From Cristatella mucedo (taxonomy: Eukaryota > Bryozoa > Phylactolaemata > Cristatellidae), in assembly GCA_009760855.2 (NCBI GenBank), contig WPIO01000090.1, positions 750,001 to 814,000 of the forward strand: DNA of 64,000 nt, in the 5' to 3' direction. The stretch's first letter is position 1; every line of letters starts with the position of its first letter. This document shows positions 45,486 to 56,930 of this stretch, one piece after another. The position numbers were made by a program, and so were the translations under genes. Under the pieces are notes generated by a model that saw nothing but the letters and a program-made list of their open reading frames with translations, had not been told where the DNA came from and ran no database searches.

Positions 45486-46990
45486 CGGGTCTTAGCTGAC
45501 CTGCTGAACTCATGCATTGAAACTTCAATTATTGCTAGTAAGTTCCATTTTGGCTTTGGAGCTAATCACTCCACATTGTCAGCATTGCTTAAGTTGTACA
45601 ACGACCTACTTAGGAAAAAAGATATGGGTAGAGTATCTGTGTTCGCTTTACTTGATCTTTCGGCCGCTTTTGGTACTCTCGATAGCCAAGTTCTGCTAGA
45701 GAACCCAGCATCTCGTCTGGACATCACTGGCACTGCTTTGCAATGGTTCTGGTCCTATCGCAGTAGAATAATCTAGAGTATTGATGCAAATGGACTAAAA
45801 TTATCCGATGTACCTCTGAAATATGGGGTACCTCAGGTTCCTTGCTATGTCCGGTTCTTTTAATGGTTCATACTCTCCCACTTACTAACGTGATTGTCGA
45901 GCACGATCTAGGCTTTCACTTCTATACGGATGACACTCTCTTGTATCTTTGCTTTGATCAGTCCCAGCCTTTGAGCAAGGCGATTTCTCTCACGTCACTT
46001 GCTCCATGTACTGATGACCTCCCCACATGGATGTCAGCGAGTTTCCTAAACTAAACGATAATAAAAATGACTAATTAGTTATGGAAAAACCTAGCGAAGT
46101 TTATAAATTGGAAAGGCTGAAGCTCAAAACTGGCTCTGCAAGCACATCTCCTGTTGAGTTAGATCGAAATCTAGGTGTCATGTTCTAATACGACCTCTCG
46201 TTAGACGACCACATCAGCTCGACACTTGAGTTCGGCTTCTTTCAGCTACACAACCTAGCTAAGATTTGCACTTTTATAGATAAGGATACTAAATCTAAGT
46301 TGGTCTATGCATTTTTGAGATCCCGCCTCGATTACTGTAACTCTCTGCTTGTTAGCCTACCTGTACATGCAATCAAGCGACTACAACTCTTGCAAAACTC
46401 AGCAGCTAGGTTTGTTTGTCGTGAGAGTCCCAGATGCCACAGCAAACCACTCCTCGCCGACCTGCACTGGCTCCCAGTCAAGCAACGGATTGACTTAAAG
46501 GTTTTGTTGCTCAATCTTAGGTCACTTTAATCTTTGGCTCCAGCCCATCTCTCAGATATATCCCAACCAGGCCAAGCATTGTACCACCCGCTTTTCGGAA
46601 TATAAAAGTTTACCAATACCTCGTACAAAGCTCAAATCTTTTGGAGACCGTGCATTTAGGTCTTATGCTCCTAAAGCATGGTACTCACACCCGAATTGCA
46701 TCACGACATCCCCTGACTCGACCACATTTAAAAAGAACATAAAAAAGACCTATTTATGACAGCATTTAGGGGGTGCCTGTGATTCGTCCTTCCTATGATT
46801 TTGCCAGCTGACACTGTGCATGGTGACGCTAGTCACACTTGTATGCTGACCCTTTGCATGTCACCCCTAACCCCGTTACTCTTTTTTTTTATTCAGCATG
46901 ATATTACATACCATTCAATAGCGTTTTCCTCTGCTGGAAATGCGAAGTGCCTCGAAAGAGATCGAGTTATTTTATGGTGCTTCATGTTCC
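45486..46990 (+). mobile_element. Long L2-A LINE copy (RT to 3' UTR)
   Basis: Plus-strand RT: FGFGANHSTLSALLKLYNDL, LLDLSAAFGTLD, EHDLGFHFYTDDTLLYLCFD (YTDD replacing YADD), then RSRLDYCNSLLVSLPVHAIK, RLQLLQNSAARFVCRESPRC, LADLHWLPVKQRIDLKVLLL. The 3' UTR follows, and a damaged hairpin ends near 46,990. Frameshifts separate the pieces, and a tail is missing at its join with the next fragment. It has parted the two halves of repeat X. Confidence 0.9.
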
Positions 46991-47311
46991 GAAGTGAATT
47001 TTCGTTACAAGACAACATTATTTTCTCACTCATATATGTCAGCTTTCTACTGCATAACACTGCTACAGTTCAGGCTTGTTTACACTGGGATAAAATATAT
47101 AAGTTGATTTATCAATTTGAGACGCTCCTTCTTCACTCCTGTAAATCACAGCTAGCTGGGATACTGGCCTCTACAATAAGGGGCTGACAGCTGGCCCAGA
47201 AACCTGCAGCTGACTCGTCAGTCATGAGCTTCCGAATCGCTACATCAGACCACTTCTTGCCGATATGAGCTAGCTTCCAGTCAAGCAAGGTAATTATTAG
47301 TATTATTATCC
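46991..47311 (+). mobile_element. Second L2-A LINE fragment, with ATT-rich end
   Basis: gttccgaagtgaattttcgt, ctgcataacactgctaca, tttgagacgctccttcttca, ctagctgggatactggcctc, cttgccgatatgagctagct: the RT C-terminus again, more diverged than the copy at its left. It stops at 'cagtcaagcaagg' and goes straight into attattagtattattat, so the 3' UTR and hairpin are missing, probably by internal deletion. Confidence 0.7.
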
Positions 47312-47720
47312 CGTAGAGTAGTATGTGGCTTCGGGCTTGGCTTTAAGTAGTAGTAATCACACTTTAGTTTAAAAAAAAATTAATCGGAACCCTAATATGT
47401 AAAAAATATATTCAAAAAGTGGTAATTATAGCAATATTAACAACACACAAGAGTTCACAGCTTTCGGATTCGTTCCATGGATGCATAGTTAAACTAAAGT
47501 TCTTATTGGTTTCTTTCGGATGTAGAGACCGCCATCTTGCCACTTGACCATGGAAAGACTAACGGACGAGCTTGGTATGGTTAGTTGAGAATGTCATGCT
47601 GCCACTAGATCGCTAATCCATTGTAGATCTTGTAGGTGTGCTTTCAATAAACGTCCATCACAAAATAGATTTGCACGGCTAACTGCACTGTATCAATACT
47701 CATAGGGCCGTTCAAGCATG
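47312..47720. repeat. Unclassified repeat X, right part of a split copy
   Basis: 'tgtggcttcgggcttggctt', 'aatcggaaccctaatatg', aaatatattcaaaaagtggt, attatagcaatattaacaac, gccatcttgccacttgacca match 61,222-61,480 in order. Together with 45,386-45,485 it forms one copy. Confidence 0.7.
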
Positions 47721-47837
47721 GTTTTACCATTTTTCGAACATACAGTTCAACACTTTGGATCGGCAGAGCAGTTAGCCTTTTATCCTGTTAGAAGACTAAT
47801 TCTCAAAGACTGGCTAAAATAAGCTAGTATCCTCAAA

Positions 47838-48105
47838 ATGAGCAATATCCTCAAATGAGCTGTGAATCACACGCGTTGCTTAAGTGGCTGCTATTTCAGG
47901 CTAGCTTTAATTGTCACCATTTTTCAACTCCCGAGCTTTTGGCAGACGAGCATAACCGACGACTTTGGTAAATGAGCGATATCCTCAAATGAGCTGTGAA
48001 TCGCATGCGTTGCTTAAGTGCCTGCTTTTTCAGGCTAGCTTTAATTGTCACCATTTTTCAACTCCCGAGCTTTTGGCAGACGAGCATAACCGACGACTTT
48101 GGTAA
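47838..48105. repeat. 134-bp tandem duplication
   Basis: Unit 1 is 47,838-47,971 and unit 2 is 47,972-48,105; both run from atgagcRatatcctcaaatg to gacgactttggtaa. They differ at only a few positions, such as cacacgcg/cgcatgcg and ggctgctatt/cctgctttt. A shorter related piece (tagtatcctcaaaatgagc) lies just left. No coding meaning seen. Confidence 0.95.
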
Positions 48106-48145
48106 GTCCAGAAAAGCGTCAAAGGGTGGGATTAAATACCAGCAA

Positions 48146-48188
48146 TGAGAGAGAGAGAGAGAGAGAGAAAGAAAGAGAGAGAGAGAGA
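48146..48188. repeat. (GA)n microsatellite
   Basis: GA repeat with two GAAA interruptions. Confidence 0.97.
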
Positions 48189-49814
48189 TTGAGGTCTATA
48201 CGAAATTTAAAAAATGCAACTACCAATTAGGAAGTAATTCTGCAGTCGCATTAGGCAAAACTATCCTTAAACACCGTAAATGCGAGTCGTTGTATTTCAA
48301 GTTTTAGCTGATGAGCACCTCGCATGGGAATTTTCTCTGAGGGCATTAGTACTAATTTTTCTTAGTTAGCGTGCTGGAAGAACTGAATTTAGTCTACACT
48401 AAGTAACTTCACTGACGCAATAGTTTTACTCAAAATTAGTCACTGGGTTTACTAGCAATTACCTTTGAAACGTTTTTTCTGCCTTGCCGAAGCTGAAAAG
48501 AGTAATGTTCATGGAAAGGAAGTTGGGCTTATTAATGTGCCAGAAACTAAGGGGATTAGGGCATGCGTGCCGTTGTGTTTCATATTCATCGAAGTAACCT
48601 CATGGACTGTTCTTGGTTATCCCCTGACCGAGAATTGTCTCAAATTAAAAGAGAGGAGAGCGGGTTTTTCACTAGTAATTGGTGTGGCAGAGTGAGTCAG
48701 AACCAGTAGAACTCGGTTTGTGTTACCGAATACGGTTCTATAGTGCCTGACGCTCGCATTTGTTTCACCTGTATATGAAGTAAGTTTTTGGAAGCATTGT
48801 CTTTTAATCTCACTATTACCTTTCGTCAAGTAACAGATCTCCAGCCGATAGATCAATCGGGCTGCTTTCATAATAAGCAGACTTTTTGTGATTGTCACAA
48901 CCTATCGGACAGAGTTTAGCTTGGCAAAGCACTCGAGCTAGTAAAAAGCACTGCGGACGTTTTTTGTGGGAAGATTTATTTCTAAGATAAGGTAATAGTA
49001 AGGTAAAATAATCATTGGTTATTAAAGTAGATGCAAAAAAAAGAAAGACAGCGGCCGTTGCTAACGTTACATTAACAAGAGTTTCATTTGCTAATGTTAC
49101 ATTTCATTATCATTTCATTTCATTATCCGTAACCAGCGAGTATGTTTTATCATCATTCAATTCAAGAATGTTCTTTGCCAGCTATGTCTCAATGCTGTAA
49201 AAGAAGGCAAAAGGTTGTGGTTTAAGAAACTTAAGGAGCTAGGGCTGTAAGGGATCGAAGCAAAGGTAAACTGATAGTTTTAGGTGTAGAATTGAAAGCA
49301 TTGACTTTACCAATCAACCACATCGTCGAGAAAAAATGAACCGTTAAAGAAAAGTAGCGTACTCACTCTACTTTTTCTGGCGTACCCATTTTTAGAACTC
49401 AGCAAACGGAAGCCACAATGGTGCTCTTTGCTTTAGGCGGTGGAAGACTATTAGGCCATTTCAGAATTTTTGATAGAAGCTGCAACGACGGGCAGCATAA
49501 CGCATGTGGACTGACGCAACAGAGCATGAAGTCGGTCTATTTAATCTTTCGGGAAAGATCCGAAAGAAGTCAAGATTATGTAAGCATGACTCTTTAAAAT
49601 GTTGCTGAATCGTTCAAAATTATAAGACAGGCTATAACTGATGGATAGGTTTGAAAAATAATTACTTCGGCTAACCGATTCTTGTGTAGGATTTGTTGTC
49701 AACAAAATGTTTGTCGAATTATTGAAGTAGTTTTTTTCAAGTCACCAGTTATTAAAGGTTATCTATTACAAATTGTATTGCTCTTCTATGGATTTCGATT
49801 ATTGTCCTAGTTCC
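48189..49814. other. No recognised feature
   Basis: About 1.6 kb. Short ORFs at 48,465-48,695 (plus) and 48,617-48,898 (minus) have no motif. At 49,085-49,125 there is a small local repeat of tttcattatcatttcattt. Confidence 0.5.
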
Positions 49815-50050
49815 AGATTATTTATCATATATTTTGCCCCACCAGGATAAGCATTGTACCATTTTTTAAATCCAACTGTTCGCCTGTCCAGTGGACAACC
49901 CTCATAAACCTTTGGACCCCATGCCTTTAGTTTGTATACTCCCTAAGCCTGGAGCTCACTTTTGTCTGGCGTCACGGCATCCCCTGGCTTGACCAAATAT
50001 AATAAGAAACTGAAAGTGCACCTATTTTTAATACAGCATTTACTGTCCAT
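49815..50050 (+). mobile_element. Old L2-A LINE copy, part 1 (host of the large nest)
   Basis: 'ccaggataagcattgtacca', aaacctttggaccccatgcc, actccctaagcctggagctc, cggcatcccctggcttgacc, aatacagcatttactgtcca. This is the RT C-terminus running into the 3' UTR. It breaks at about 50,050 and its continuation appears 7 kb away at 57,111. Confidence 0.85.
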
Positions 50051-51050
50051 ATTACTAAAATAATAATAATAATTATTATTATTATAATAACTTTTATTAT
50101 TATATTAATGCACTTGATAAGGCGCCCTCAGAGAACTTACTCTCTTTCTAGGTGCTTTACATTTGCTGCAACGGTAAATGCAATCAGATGGTAAGTAAAA
50201 TCATGCTTGAAAACAAACAAAATGAATAACATGGTTAGGATTGACATGCATAGGGTCAGCATGCAAATATGTTTAGTGGCAACATGCACAGTGCCAGCGC
50301 CGATAAGTATATCAAAGAATGAATCGCAGGGACCCACTACAAGCTGTCCTAAAAGGTGTTTTTTTAAGGTTCTTTTTAAATATGGTCAGGGGATGTTCTG
50401 AAGCAGGTCAGGATTTCCAGGCTTTGGGAGCATACGAACTAAATGCACGGTCTCCAAAGGATTTAATGTTTGTACGACATTTGTAGGCTGTTGGATTAGG
50501 AAAAGCGAGTGGTACGATGGTTGGCCTGATGGGGTAGTATATTTGAGAGATAGGCTGTAGCCATAGAATGAAGGGACGTAAAAGTGAGCGACAAAACCAT
50601 GAAGTCAATCAATTTCTTGACTGGTAGCCAGTGCCGGTCGGCCAGAAGTGGAGTAACGTGGCAACTGTGAAGCTCACGATAGACAAGCCTAGCTGCAGAG
50701 TCTAGCACCAGCTGCAATCGCCTGATCGCACATGCTGGTACACCAGTAGGCAATAATTTTCAGAAGTCGAGACGGGATGTCATGAATGCCTTGACTAACT
50801 TGGATGTGGTATCCTTATCTTAACAAGCTCAAAATTTAGCAATGGTATGGAGCTGAATGTTGGAAGATTTGACTGTGGAGCTTATATGGTCGTCTAGCGA
50901 GAGGTCGCTTTGGCATATGACACCTATATTTTGAGCTGATGCAACAGAAGATATGCTGGTGGAGCCAATTTTGAGACTCAGCCTTTCAAATCTCTAAATC
51001 ACGCTGGGTTTTCCCATAATTAGTAAGTTAATTTTAGCTTTGTTTAGTTT

Positions 51051-51257
51051 TTAAAAAGTTGCGGCCATACCTGTGCGGATGTCATCAATGCATGCAGCTA
51101 GTATGTTGAGAGAATTTGAGGTGCTCGATCGCAGGAAGTGATCAAAGCAAAGGTATGACTCAGTTTCATCCCCATAAAAATTAAATCCTAGATGGCGCAT
51201 GGCAATCACATCAGTATGTGGGAGAGTACAAACCTTGAAAATAACCGGACTTAGCAT
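51051..51257 (-). pseudogene. L2-A copy 1, RT catalytic segment, YADD lost
   Basis: Reads LGFNFYGDETESYLCFDHFL. The aligned copy 2 has LCFHFYADDTHLYLCFDPSQ. The two catalytic aspartates of YADD become D-E here (YGDE), and A becomes G. Polymerase activity would not be expected even without the frameshifts. Confidence 0.85.
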
Positions 51258-51622
51258 GGAGCACTGAGGTACAACATATTTCAGAGGTACTTCAGATGAT
51301 CGTTTCCATTCACGTCAATTCTCTTGAGTCTCCCACTGAGATAGAACCTGAACCACTGCAGAGCAGTACCAGTGATGCCCGGTCGAGATGAGAGGTCTCT
51401 AGAAGAACTGTGTGGTCAATGGTATCAAAAGCTGCCTAAAGATCAAGCAATCAAGCAGAGACACTCTACCCATGTCTCCATTTCTTAGTAGGTCGTTGCA
51501 TACCATGAACAATGCTAACTCTGTGGAGTGATTTGCTCTAAAGCCAGACTGGAACTACTAGCAAGGGGTGAGGTTTCGATATATGAGTTCAGCTGGTCCG
51601 CCACGACCCGTTCCAGTGTCTT

Positions 51623-51904
51623 TTATAGGAATGGTAGAAGGGAGACCGGGTGGTAGTCGCTTAAGTTCTCTTGGTCAAGTATAGCTTTCTTGAGAAGTGG
51701 CCTGACTACAGCTTTTTTGAAAGGTACTGGGACATGACCTGAGGCTAATGACATATTCATTATGTTAGTTATGCATGGCAGCAGCAGATCAATGCAACGT
51801 AGGAGCAGGACAGTGGGAATACGGTCCAGCGGACTTGTTGTCTTCTTTGATCGAGATACGAACTTTAGGACTAGATTACTGGCGACCTGCTTAAATGCAG
51901 ACAT
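51623..51904 (-). pseudogene. L2-A copy 1, N-terminal RT segment
   Basis: Reads SPLDRIPTVLLLRCIDLLLP, CITNIMNMSLASGHVPVPFK, KAVVRPLLKKAILDQENLSD, YHPVSLLPFL. This corresponds to RT motifs 0-1 of L2/CR1-group LINEs (DPIPT.LL...NYRP.S.LPFLSK). Frame ends at a stop or frameshift on either side. Confidence 0.88.
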
Positions 51905-52370
51905 TGAGGCGCAGCCAGGAACCGAGGAACAGCTTTCTAGTGGGGCGTTGTCATCGCAGGGATGGATTCCCTGATCTTGCCTATTTTATGCACAAAGAAT
52001 CGGGAGAAGCGATCAGCTAGATCATCACAAGGATCATCGGATTAGGAGCTAATCTGGGAACGGTTGAGGAGATGGTTGATCGTCGAAATCAGCATTTTCG
52101 GATCGTGCATCAGCGATTCAATCATGTTTCTGTAGATGCTAGACTCGGCCTTTGCTAGGATCAAATTTTACGATCTAAAGTAGTCTTCATATGCCTGTCG
52201 ATAGACAGTTAGTCCGGATGTTTTGTATGCTTTTTCAAGCTTTCGTTTAATAGACCTGGCAAGTTTAATGTCTGCGGTAAGCCATGGGCCGTCTGGGCCG
52301 GGGCGCACAGTGAACTTTGTCAGAGGTGCAAACTCGTCTAGCATGTCAGCTAGTGTCGTGTTGAAGCTAT

Positions 52371-52829
52371 CTACCAATAATGACTGATCGGATAGGGGAC
52401 TGAACGGCAGAGGCGAACCAGATATTCTCGCACGGACAGCATCGATGTCAAGGGTCTTGAGGTTTCGCAATTCACAGAATTTTTTAGAGGACGAAGTGGG
52501 CACTCACTGTAGATTGAATGAGATCTGCCTGTGGTCAAATTAGCAAGAATTGGAAATAATTGGTGAGGAAAAAGTGCAGTTGTATAAGAAAATCTGGTCG
52601 AGTGTGTGACCTTTGATGTGGGTAGGGCCATGCACACGAGCCAAAGAGACAATGAGCCTGTCAATGCACAAAATTTGATGCTGAAAGTGTCAGATAAGTT
52701 ATCAAAGTGAACGTTGAAATCACCCATAACGAGGAAGGATCGATTTCTTGCATATAGAAACGCAATGAGATCGGGGAAATCTGAGATAAAGGAGGATTTG
52801 GTAACTGGTTGGCAATAGACTACTGCCAC
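52371..52829 (-). pseudogene. L2-A copy 1, APE-type endonuclease segment
   Basis: Contains SSFISDFPDLIAFLYARNRS, then FLVMGDFNVHFDNLSDTFSI. GDFNxH is the conserved GDFN box of apurinic-type LINE endonucleases, which nick the target DNA. Beyond KVTHSTRFSYTT the frame shifts. The following frame at 52,168-52,503 carries the C-terminal end of the endonuclease region and the linker. Confidence 0.88.
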
Positions 52830-54099
52830 TATCGGTAGCTTTTTTAGGGTGAGATCCAGACAATTGATTCAAAAGACTGCTTCGAGGGTACTGCAAATGG
52901 CATGAAGTTTAATTTCGATGGCACGATAATTACAACTCCACCTCCAGTTTTGATTAATCTAGAGGTGTGAAGGAAAAAAAACTGGATGGAGTAGCGTCTT
53001 TAAATTCCGGACTGTTTATCGATTTCAGCCAGGTTTATGTTAGGGCGAGCAGGTCGATACCATTTTAAGAAATAAGTTCGCTTAAGAGATTCATTACACA
53101 TTGAGGGAGTATTTCAAAGGCAAGGGTTAAGTCTGGCCAATGGAGTTACAACAGGCCTGATGACCACCAAGTTAGAGAGATGTACAGTGAGGCATGTGGG
53201 GGAGCGTACTGAGTGGTTCGAGACAACGCTAGGAATACCAAACGAGTGGGTTCTCAGTTCCCTGCTCCAGCCAAACGAGTGGCGTCTGAGCTGGTGGTTC
53301 CGGCCACCTCGGTGGCTAAAGAGTGCTTTTCTTTTGTTAATGCATAGTTCCTGAATCTTAGTAACTACAATATTATCTTGGAATGCATTCGACATACGAT
53401 AAAGAAGCAATAACAGCTGCTGATAACTATAACTAACAAGCTGGTTACTAGCAGCCTGAGAAGCTAAGGCAACAGCCATCATGGGAGACCCAGCAGCCCA
53501 AAGTGATAATAATCATAATGCACTTGATAAAGCGCCCTCAGAAAAAACTTAATTTCTCTCTAGACGCTTTACATTTGCTGCAAAGTGAAATGCAATTGAA
53601 TGGTAAGTAAAATCATGCTTGAAAAACAAACAAAATGGATACTATGGTTACGGGTAACATGCACAAGGTCAGCATGCAAATGTGGTTAGTGGCAGGATGC
53701 ACAGTGTCAGCACACATAAGCACATCAAGAACGAATCACAGGGACCTACTAAATACTGTCGTAAATAGATGTTTTTAGGTTCCTTGTAAATGTGGTCAGG
53801 TCAGGGAAATTTCTTACGCAGGGAGGGAGTTCCAGGCGGTGGGAGCATGCGAACTAAATGCACGGTCTCCAAAGGATTTAAGGTGTGTACAAGTATTTCT
53901 AGACAGCTTGAATCCAAAAAGGGTGTGGTACGTTGCTTGGCCTGATGGGGTAGTACATCTTAAAGATAGGCTGGAGCCATAGAATGAAGAGACCTAAAAG
54001 TGAGCGACAAAACCTTGAAGTCTATCCGTTGCTTGACTGGTAGCCAGTGCAGGTCGGCGAGAAGTGGAGTAATGTGGCAACTGCGACGCTCACGACAGG

Positions 54100-54669
54100 C
54101 TAGTCTAGCTGCCGAGTTTTGCACCAGCTGCAATCGCCTGCACGTGCTGGTAGGCCAGTAAGCAGTGAGTTGCACAAGTGAAGACGGGATGTCACGAATG
54201 CATGGACCAACTTATATGTGGTATCTTTATCTAAACAAGCCCGAATTTTAGCAATTTTATGAAGCTGAAAATAGGCGGATTTGACTGTGGAGCTGATACG
54301 GTCGTCTAACGAGAGGTCGCTGTGGAACATGACGCCTAGATTTTGAGCTGATTCAACTGGAGATATGCTGGCAGAGCCAATTATGAGAGTCAGCCTTTCC
54401 AATATGTGAATCGCACTGGGTTTGCCCATAACTAGTAAGTTAGTTTTGCCATCGTTTAGTTTTATAAAATTCGCTGCCATCCATGTGCGGATGTCATCAA
54501 TGCATGCAGGGAGTGAGTAAAGAGAATTTGCAGTGTTCGAAGTCTGGGACGGATCAAAGCAAAGGTACAAATGAGTGTCATCCGCATAGAAGTGAAAGCA
54601 TAGATTTTGCTTGGCAATCACATCGGCAAGAGGCAGAGTATAAACCGTGAAAAGAACCGGACCTAGCAC
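54100..54669 (-). pseudogene. L2-A copy 2, RT catalytic core and thumb
   Basis: Reads MLGPVLFTVYTLPLADVIAK, then FHFYADDTHLYLCFDPSQTS (YADD intact), WMAANFIKLNDGKTNLLVMG, AQNLGVMFHSDLSLDDRISS, KLVHAFVTSRLHLCNSLLTG. This is RT motif B' (usually G..LGP.LF), catalytic motif C and the thumb. A frameshift near 54,120 moves the C-terminus to the frame at 53,960-54,175. Confidence 0.92.
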
Positions 54670-55006
54670 TGAGCCCTGAGGTACTCCATATTTCAGAGGT
54701 ACTTCAGATGATCTTTGTCCATTCTCGTCAATACTCTGAAGTCTCCCACTGAGATAGGACCTGAACCACTTCAGAGCAGTGCCAGTGATGCCCAGGTGAG
54801 ATCAGAGGCACTGAAGAAGAACTTTGTGATAGATGGTGTCAAAAGCTGCCGAAAGATAAAGTAAAACAAGCAGAGACTCTACCCACGCCTGCATTCGTAA
54901 GTAGGTTGTTGTATACCCTAAACAATGCTGACTTTGTGGAGTAATTAGCTCAAAAGCCAGACTGGAACTTACTAGCAAGGTGTGAGTTTTCGATAAACGA
55001 GTTCAG

Positions 55007-55525
55007 CTAGTCCGCCACGACCCGTTCCAGTGTCTTTGATAGAAATTGTGGAAAGGAGACTCGGCGGTAGTTGCTCAAGTTTTCTTGGTCTACTGGAGCT
55101 TTCTTGAGAAGTGGCCTGACTGCAGCTTTTTTGAAAGGTGCTGGGATATGACCTGAGGCTAATGACATGTTAATGATGTTAGTTATGCATGGCAGCAGCA
55201 GAACAATGCAACGAAGGAGCAGGACAGTGGGAATTGGGTCCAGAGCACTTTTTGTCTTCTTTGATTGAGATACTAACTTTAGGACTAGATCATTAGTCAC
55301 CTGCTTAAATGCAGACATTGGGGTGCAGCTACGAACCGAGGAACAGCATTCTAGTGGGGAGGTTGTCATCCCAGGGATAGATTCCCTGATCTCGTCTATC
55401 TTCTGCACAAAGAATCGATTGTAGCGATCAGCTAGATCATCACTAGAATCATCAAATAAGGAGCTAATCTGGGAACGGTTGAGGAGATGGTTTATTGTCG
55501 ACATCAGCAATTTTAGATTGTGCAT
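55007..55525 (-). pseudogene. L2-A copy 2, linker and N-terminal RT
   Basis: Starts in the linker (KLLMSTINHLLNRSQISSLF; DDLADRYNRFFVQKIDEIRE) and continues into SALDPIPTVLLLRCIVLLLP, SLASGHIPAPFKKAAVRPLL, VDQENLSNYRRVSFPQFLSK, TLERVVAD, as expected for an L2-clade RT. The next part of the RT (palm, motif A) lies in a different frame at 54,700-55,006. Confidence 0.92.
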
Positions 55526-55979
55526 CTGTGATTTAACAATGTTTTTATAGAAGCTAGCCTTGGCCTTTGCTAGGATCGATTAGTACGACCCACATTAATC
55601 TTCATATGCCTGTAGATGGACAGTTAGTCCTGATCTTTTGTATGTTTTTTTCAAGCTTTTGCCTAGTAGACTTGACTAGTTTAATGTCTGTGGTAAACCA
55701 TAGGCCGTCTGGGCCGGAGCCCACAGTGAGCTTTGTCAGAGGTGCAAACTCGTCGAGCTTGTCAGCTAGTGTTGTGTTGTAGCTATCTATCAATGATGAC
55801 AGATCAGAGGGAGGATTGAGCAGCAGAGGTGAAGCAGATATTCTCGCACGGACTGAATCGATGTCAAGGGTCTTGAGGTTTCGTGATTCACAGGTTATTT
55901 TAGAGGATGATGTGCGCCCACACTGTTGATTGAATGAGATCTGCATGTGGTCAGATAAGCAGGATTTGGTAATAATTGG

Positions 55980-56174
55980 TTATGACAGAGTGAAGTTGTA
56001 TGAGAAAATCTGGTCGAATGTGTTACCCTTGATGTGGGTAGGGACATGCACATGAGCCACAAGAGACAATGAGTCAGTCAATGCACAAAATTCGGTGCTG
56101 AAAGCTTCAGATAAGTTATCAAAGTGAATGTTGAAATCACCCAAAACGAGGAAGGATCGATTTCTTGCACACAT
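55980..56174 (-). pseudogene. L2-A copy 2, endonuclease GDFN segment
   Basis: Reads RNRSFLVLGDFNIHFDNLSE, then VPTHIKGNTFDQIFSYNFTL. The GDFN box and the HxxGNxxD-like segment (usual form T...G..LD) are conserved endonuclease boxes. The frame is separated from the upstream part by a frameshift at about 56,176. Confidence 0.88.
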
Positions 56175-56177
56175 AAT

Positions 56178-56930
56178 CTAAATGAGATCAGAGAAATCTG
56201 AGATAAAGGAGGATTTGGTACCTGGTGGGTGATAGACTACAGTCACTATCGGTAGCTTGTTTTCGGGTGAGACCAAGACAATTGATTCAAAAAACTGCTT
56301 CGAGGGTACTGGTAATGGCTTGAAGTGGAATTTCGAGTGCACGACAATAGCAACTTCACCTCTAGTTTTGATTGATCTAGGGATGTTAAGGAACGACAAA
56401 CCAGATGGAGTAGCGTCTTTAATTATATGGCAGTTTATCGATTTCAGACAAGTTTCAGTTAGGGCGAGCAGGTCAATACCATTTTCAGAAATAAGGTCGC
56501 TTATTACTGAAGGTTTATTGCACATTGAGCAAGGATTCCAAAGGCAAACGTTAAATCTGGCCGATGGGGTTACAACAGGCTTGATGACCGCTAAGTTTGA
56601 GGAATTTACAGTGATGCATGTGGGGGAGCGTGCTGAGCGGTTCGAGACAATGCTAGGAATACCGAACGTGTGGGTACTCAGCTCACAGTTCCTGCCTAAC
56701 CAGCTCGGTCTGAGCCGGTGGTTCAGGCCACTGCAGCGGCTACTGGGTGCTTTTCTTTTGTAAATGCATAGTTGATGAATCTTAGCAGCAACATTAATAT
56801 CTCGGAATGCATTTGATCTACAATGACGAAGCGATAACAGCTGCTGACGATCAAAACTAACAAGCAGGTTACTAGCCACTGGCAAAGCTAAGGCAGCCGC
56901 TGGCGTGGGAGACCCAGCAGCCCGAAGCAA
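56178..56930 (-). pseudogene. L2-A copy 2, N-terminus and start of endonuclease
   Basis: A 250-codon open frame. The first ~120 residues have no recognisable domain. The endonuclease begins about at FNVCLWNPCSMCNKPSVISD, with LLALTETCLK (the usual LTETW box, W replaced by C) and PIVTVVYHPPGTKSSFISDF. The open frame begins at a TTG. In copy 1 and the 44.1-kb fragment an ATG lies about 10 codons further in, and in copy 2 that codon is ACG, so this copy has lost its start. Confidence 0.88.

Larger units (their letters stand above)
50051..53508 (-). mobile_element. Near-full-length L2-A LINE, copy 1
   Basis: About 3.4 kb from tail to start codon: a mixed AAT/ATT tract (50,051-50,108), hairpin, 3' UTR, RT C-terminus, catalytic region (51,051-51,257), N-terminal RT (51,623-51,904), linker, endonuclease (52,371-52,829) and N-terminal segment up to ATG at 53,482. 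It ends at 'gacccagcagcccaaagtg', only ~25 bases upstream of the ATG, so nearly all of the 5' UTR is missing. Many frameshifts. Confidence 0.95.

Noticed and set aside
47838..48105. CRISPR-like direct repeat
   Set aside because: Two long adjacent units without spacers in eukaryotic DNA; a plain tandem duplication.
56257..56763. 168-codon plus ORF
   Set aside because: Antisense to the N-terminal and endonuclease frame of L2-A copy 2.
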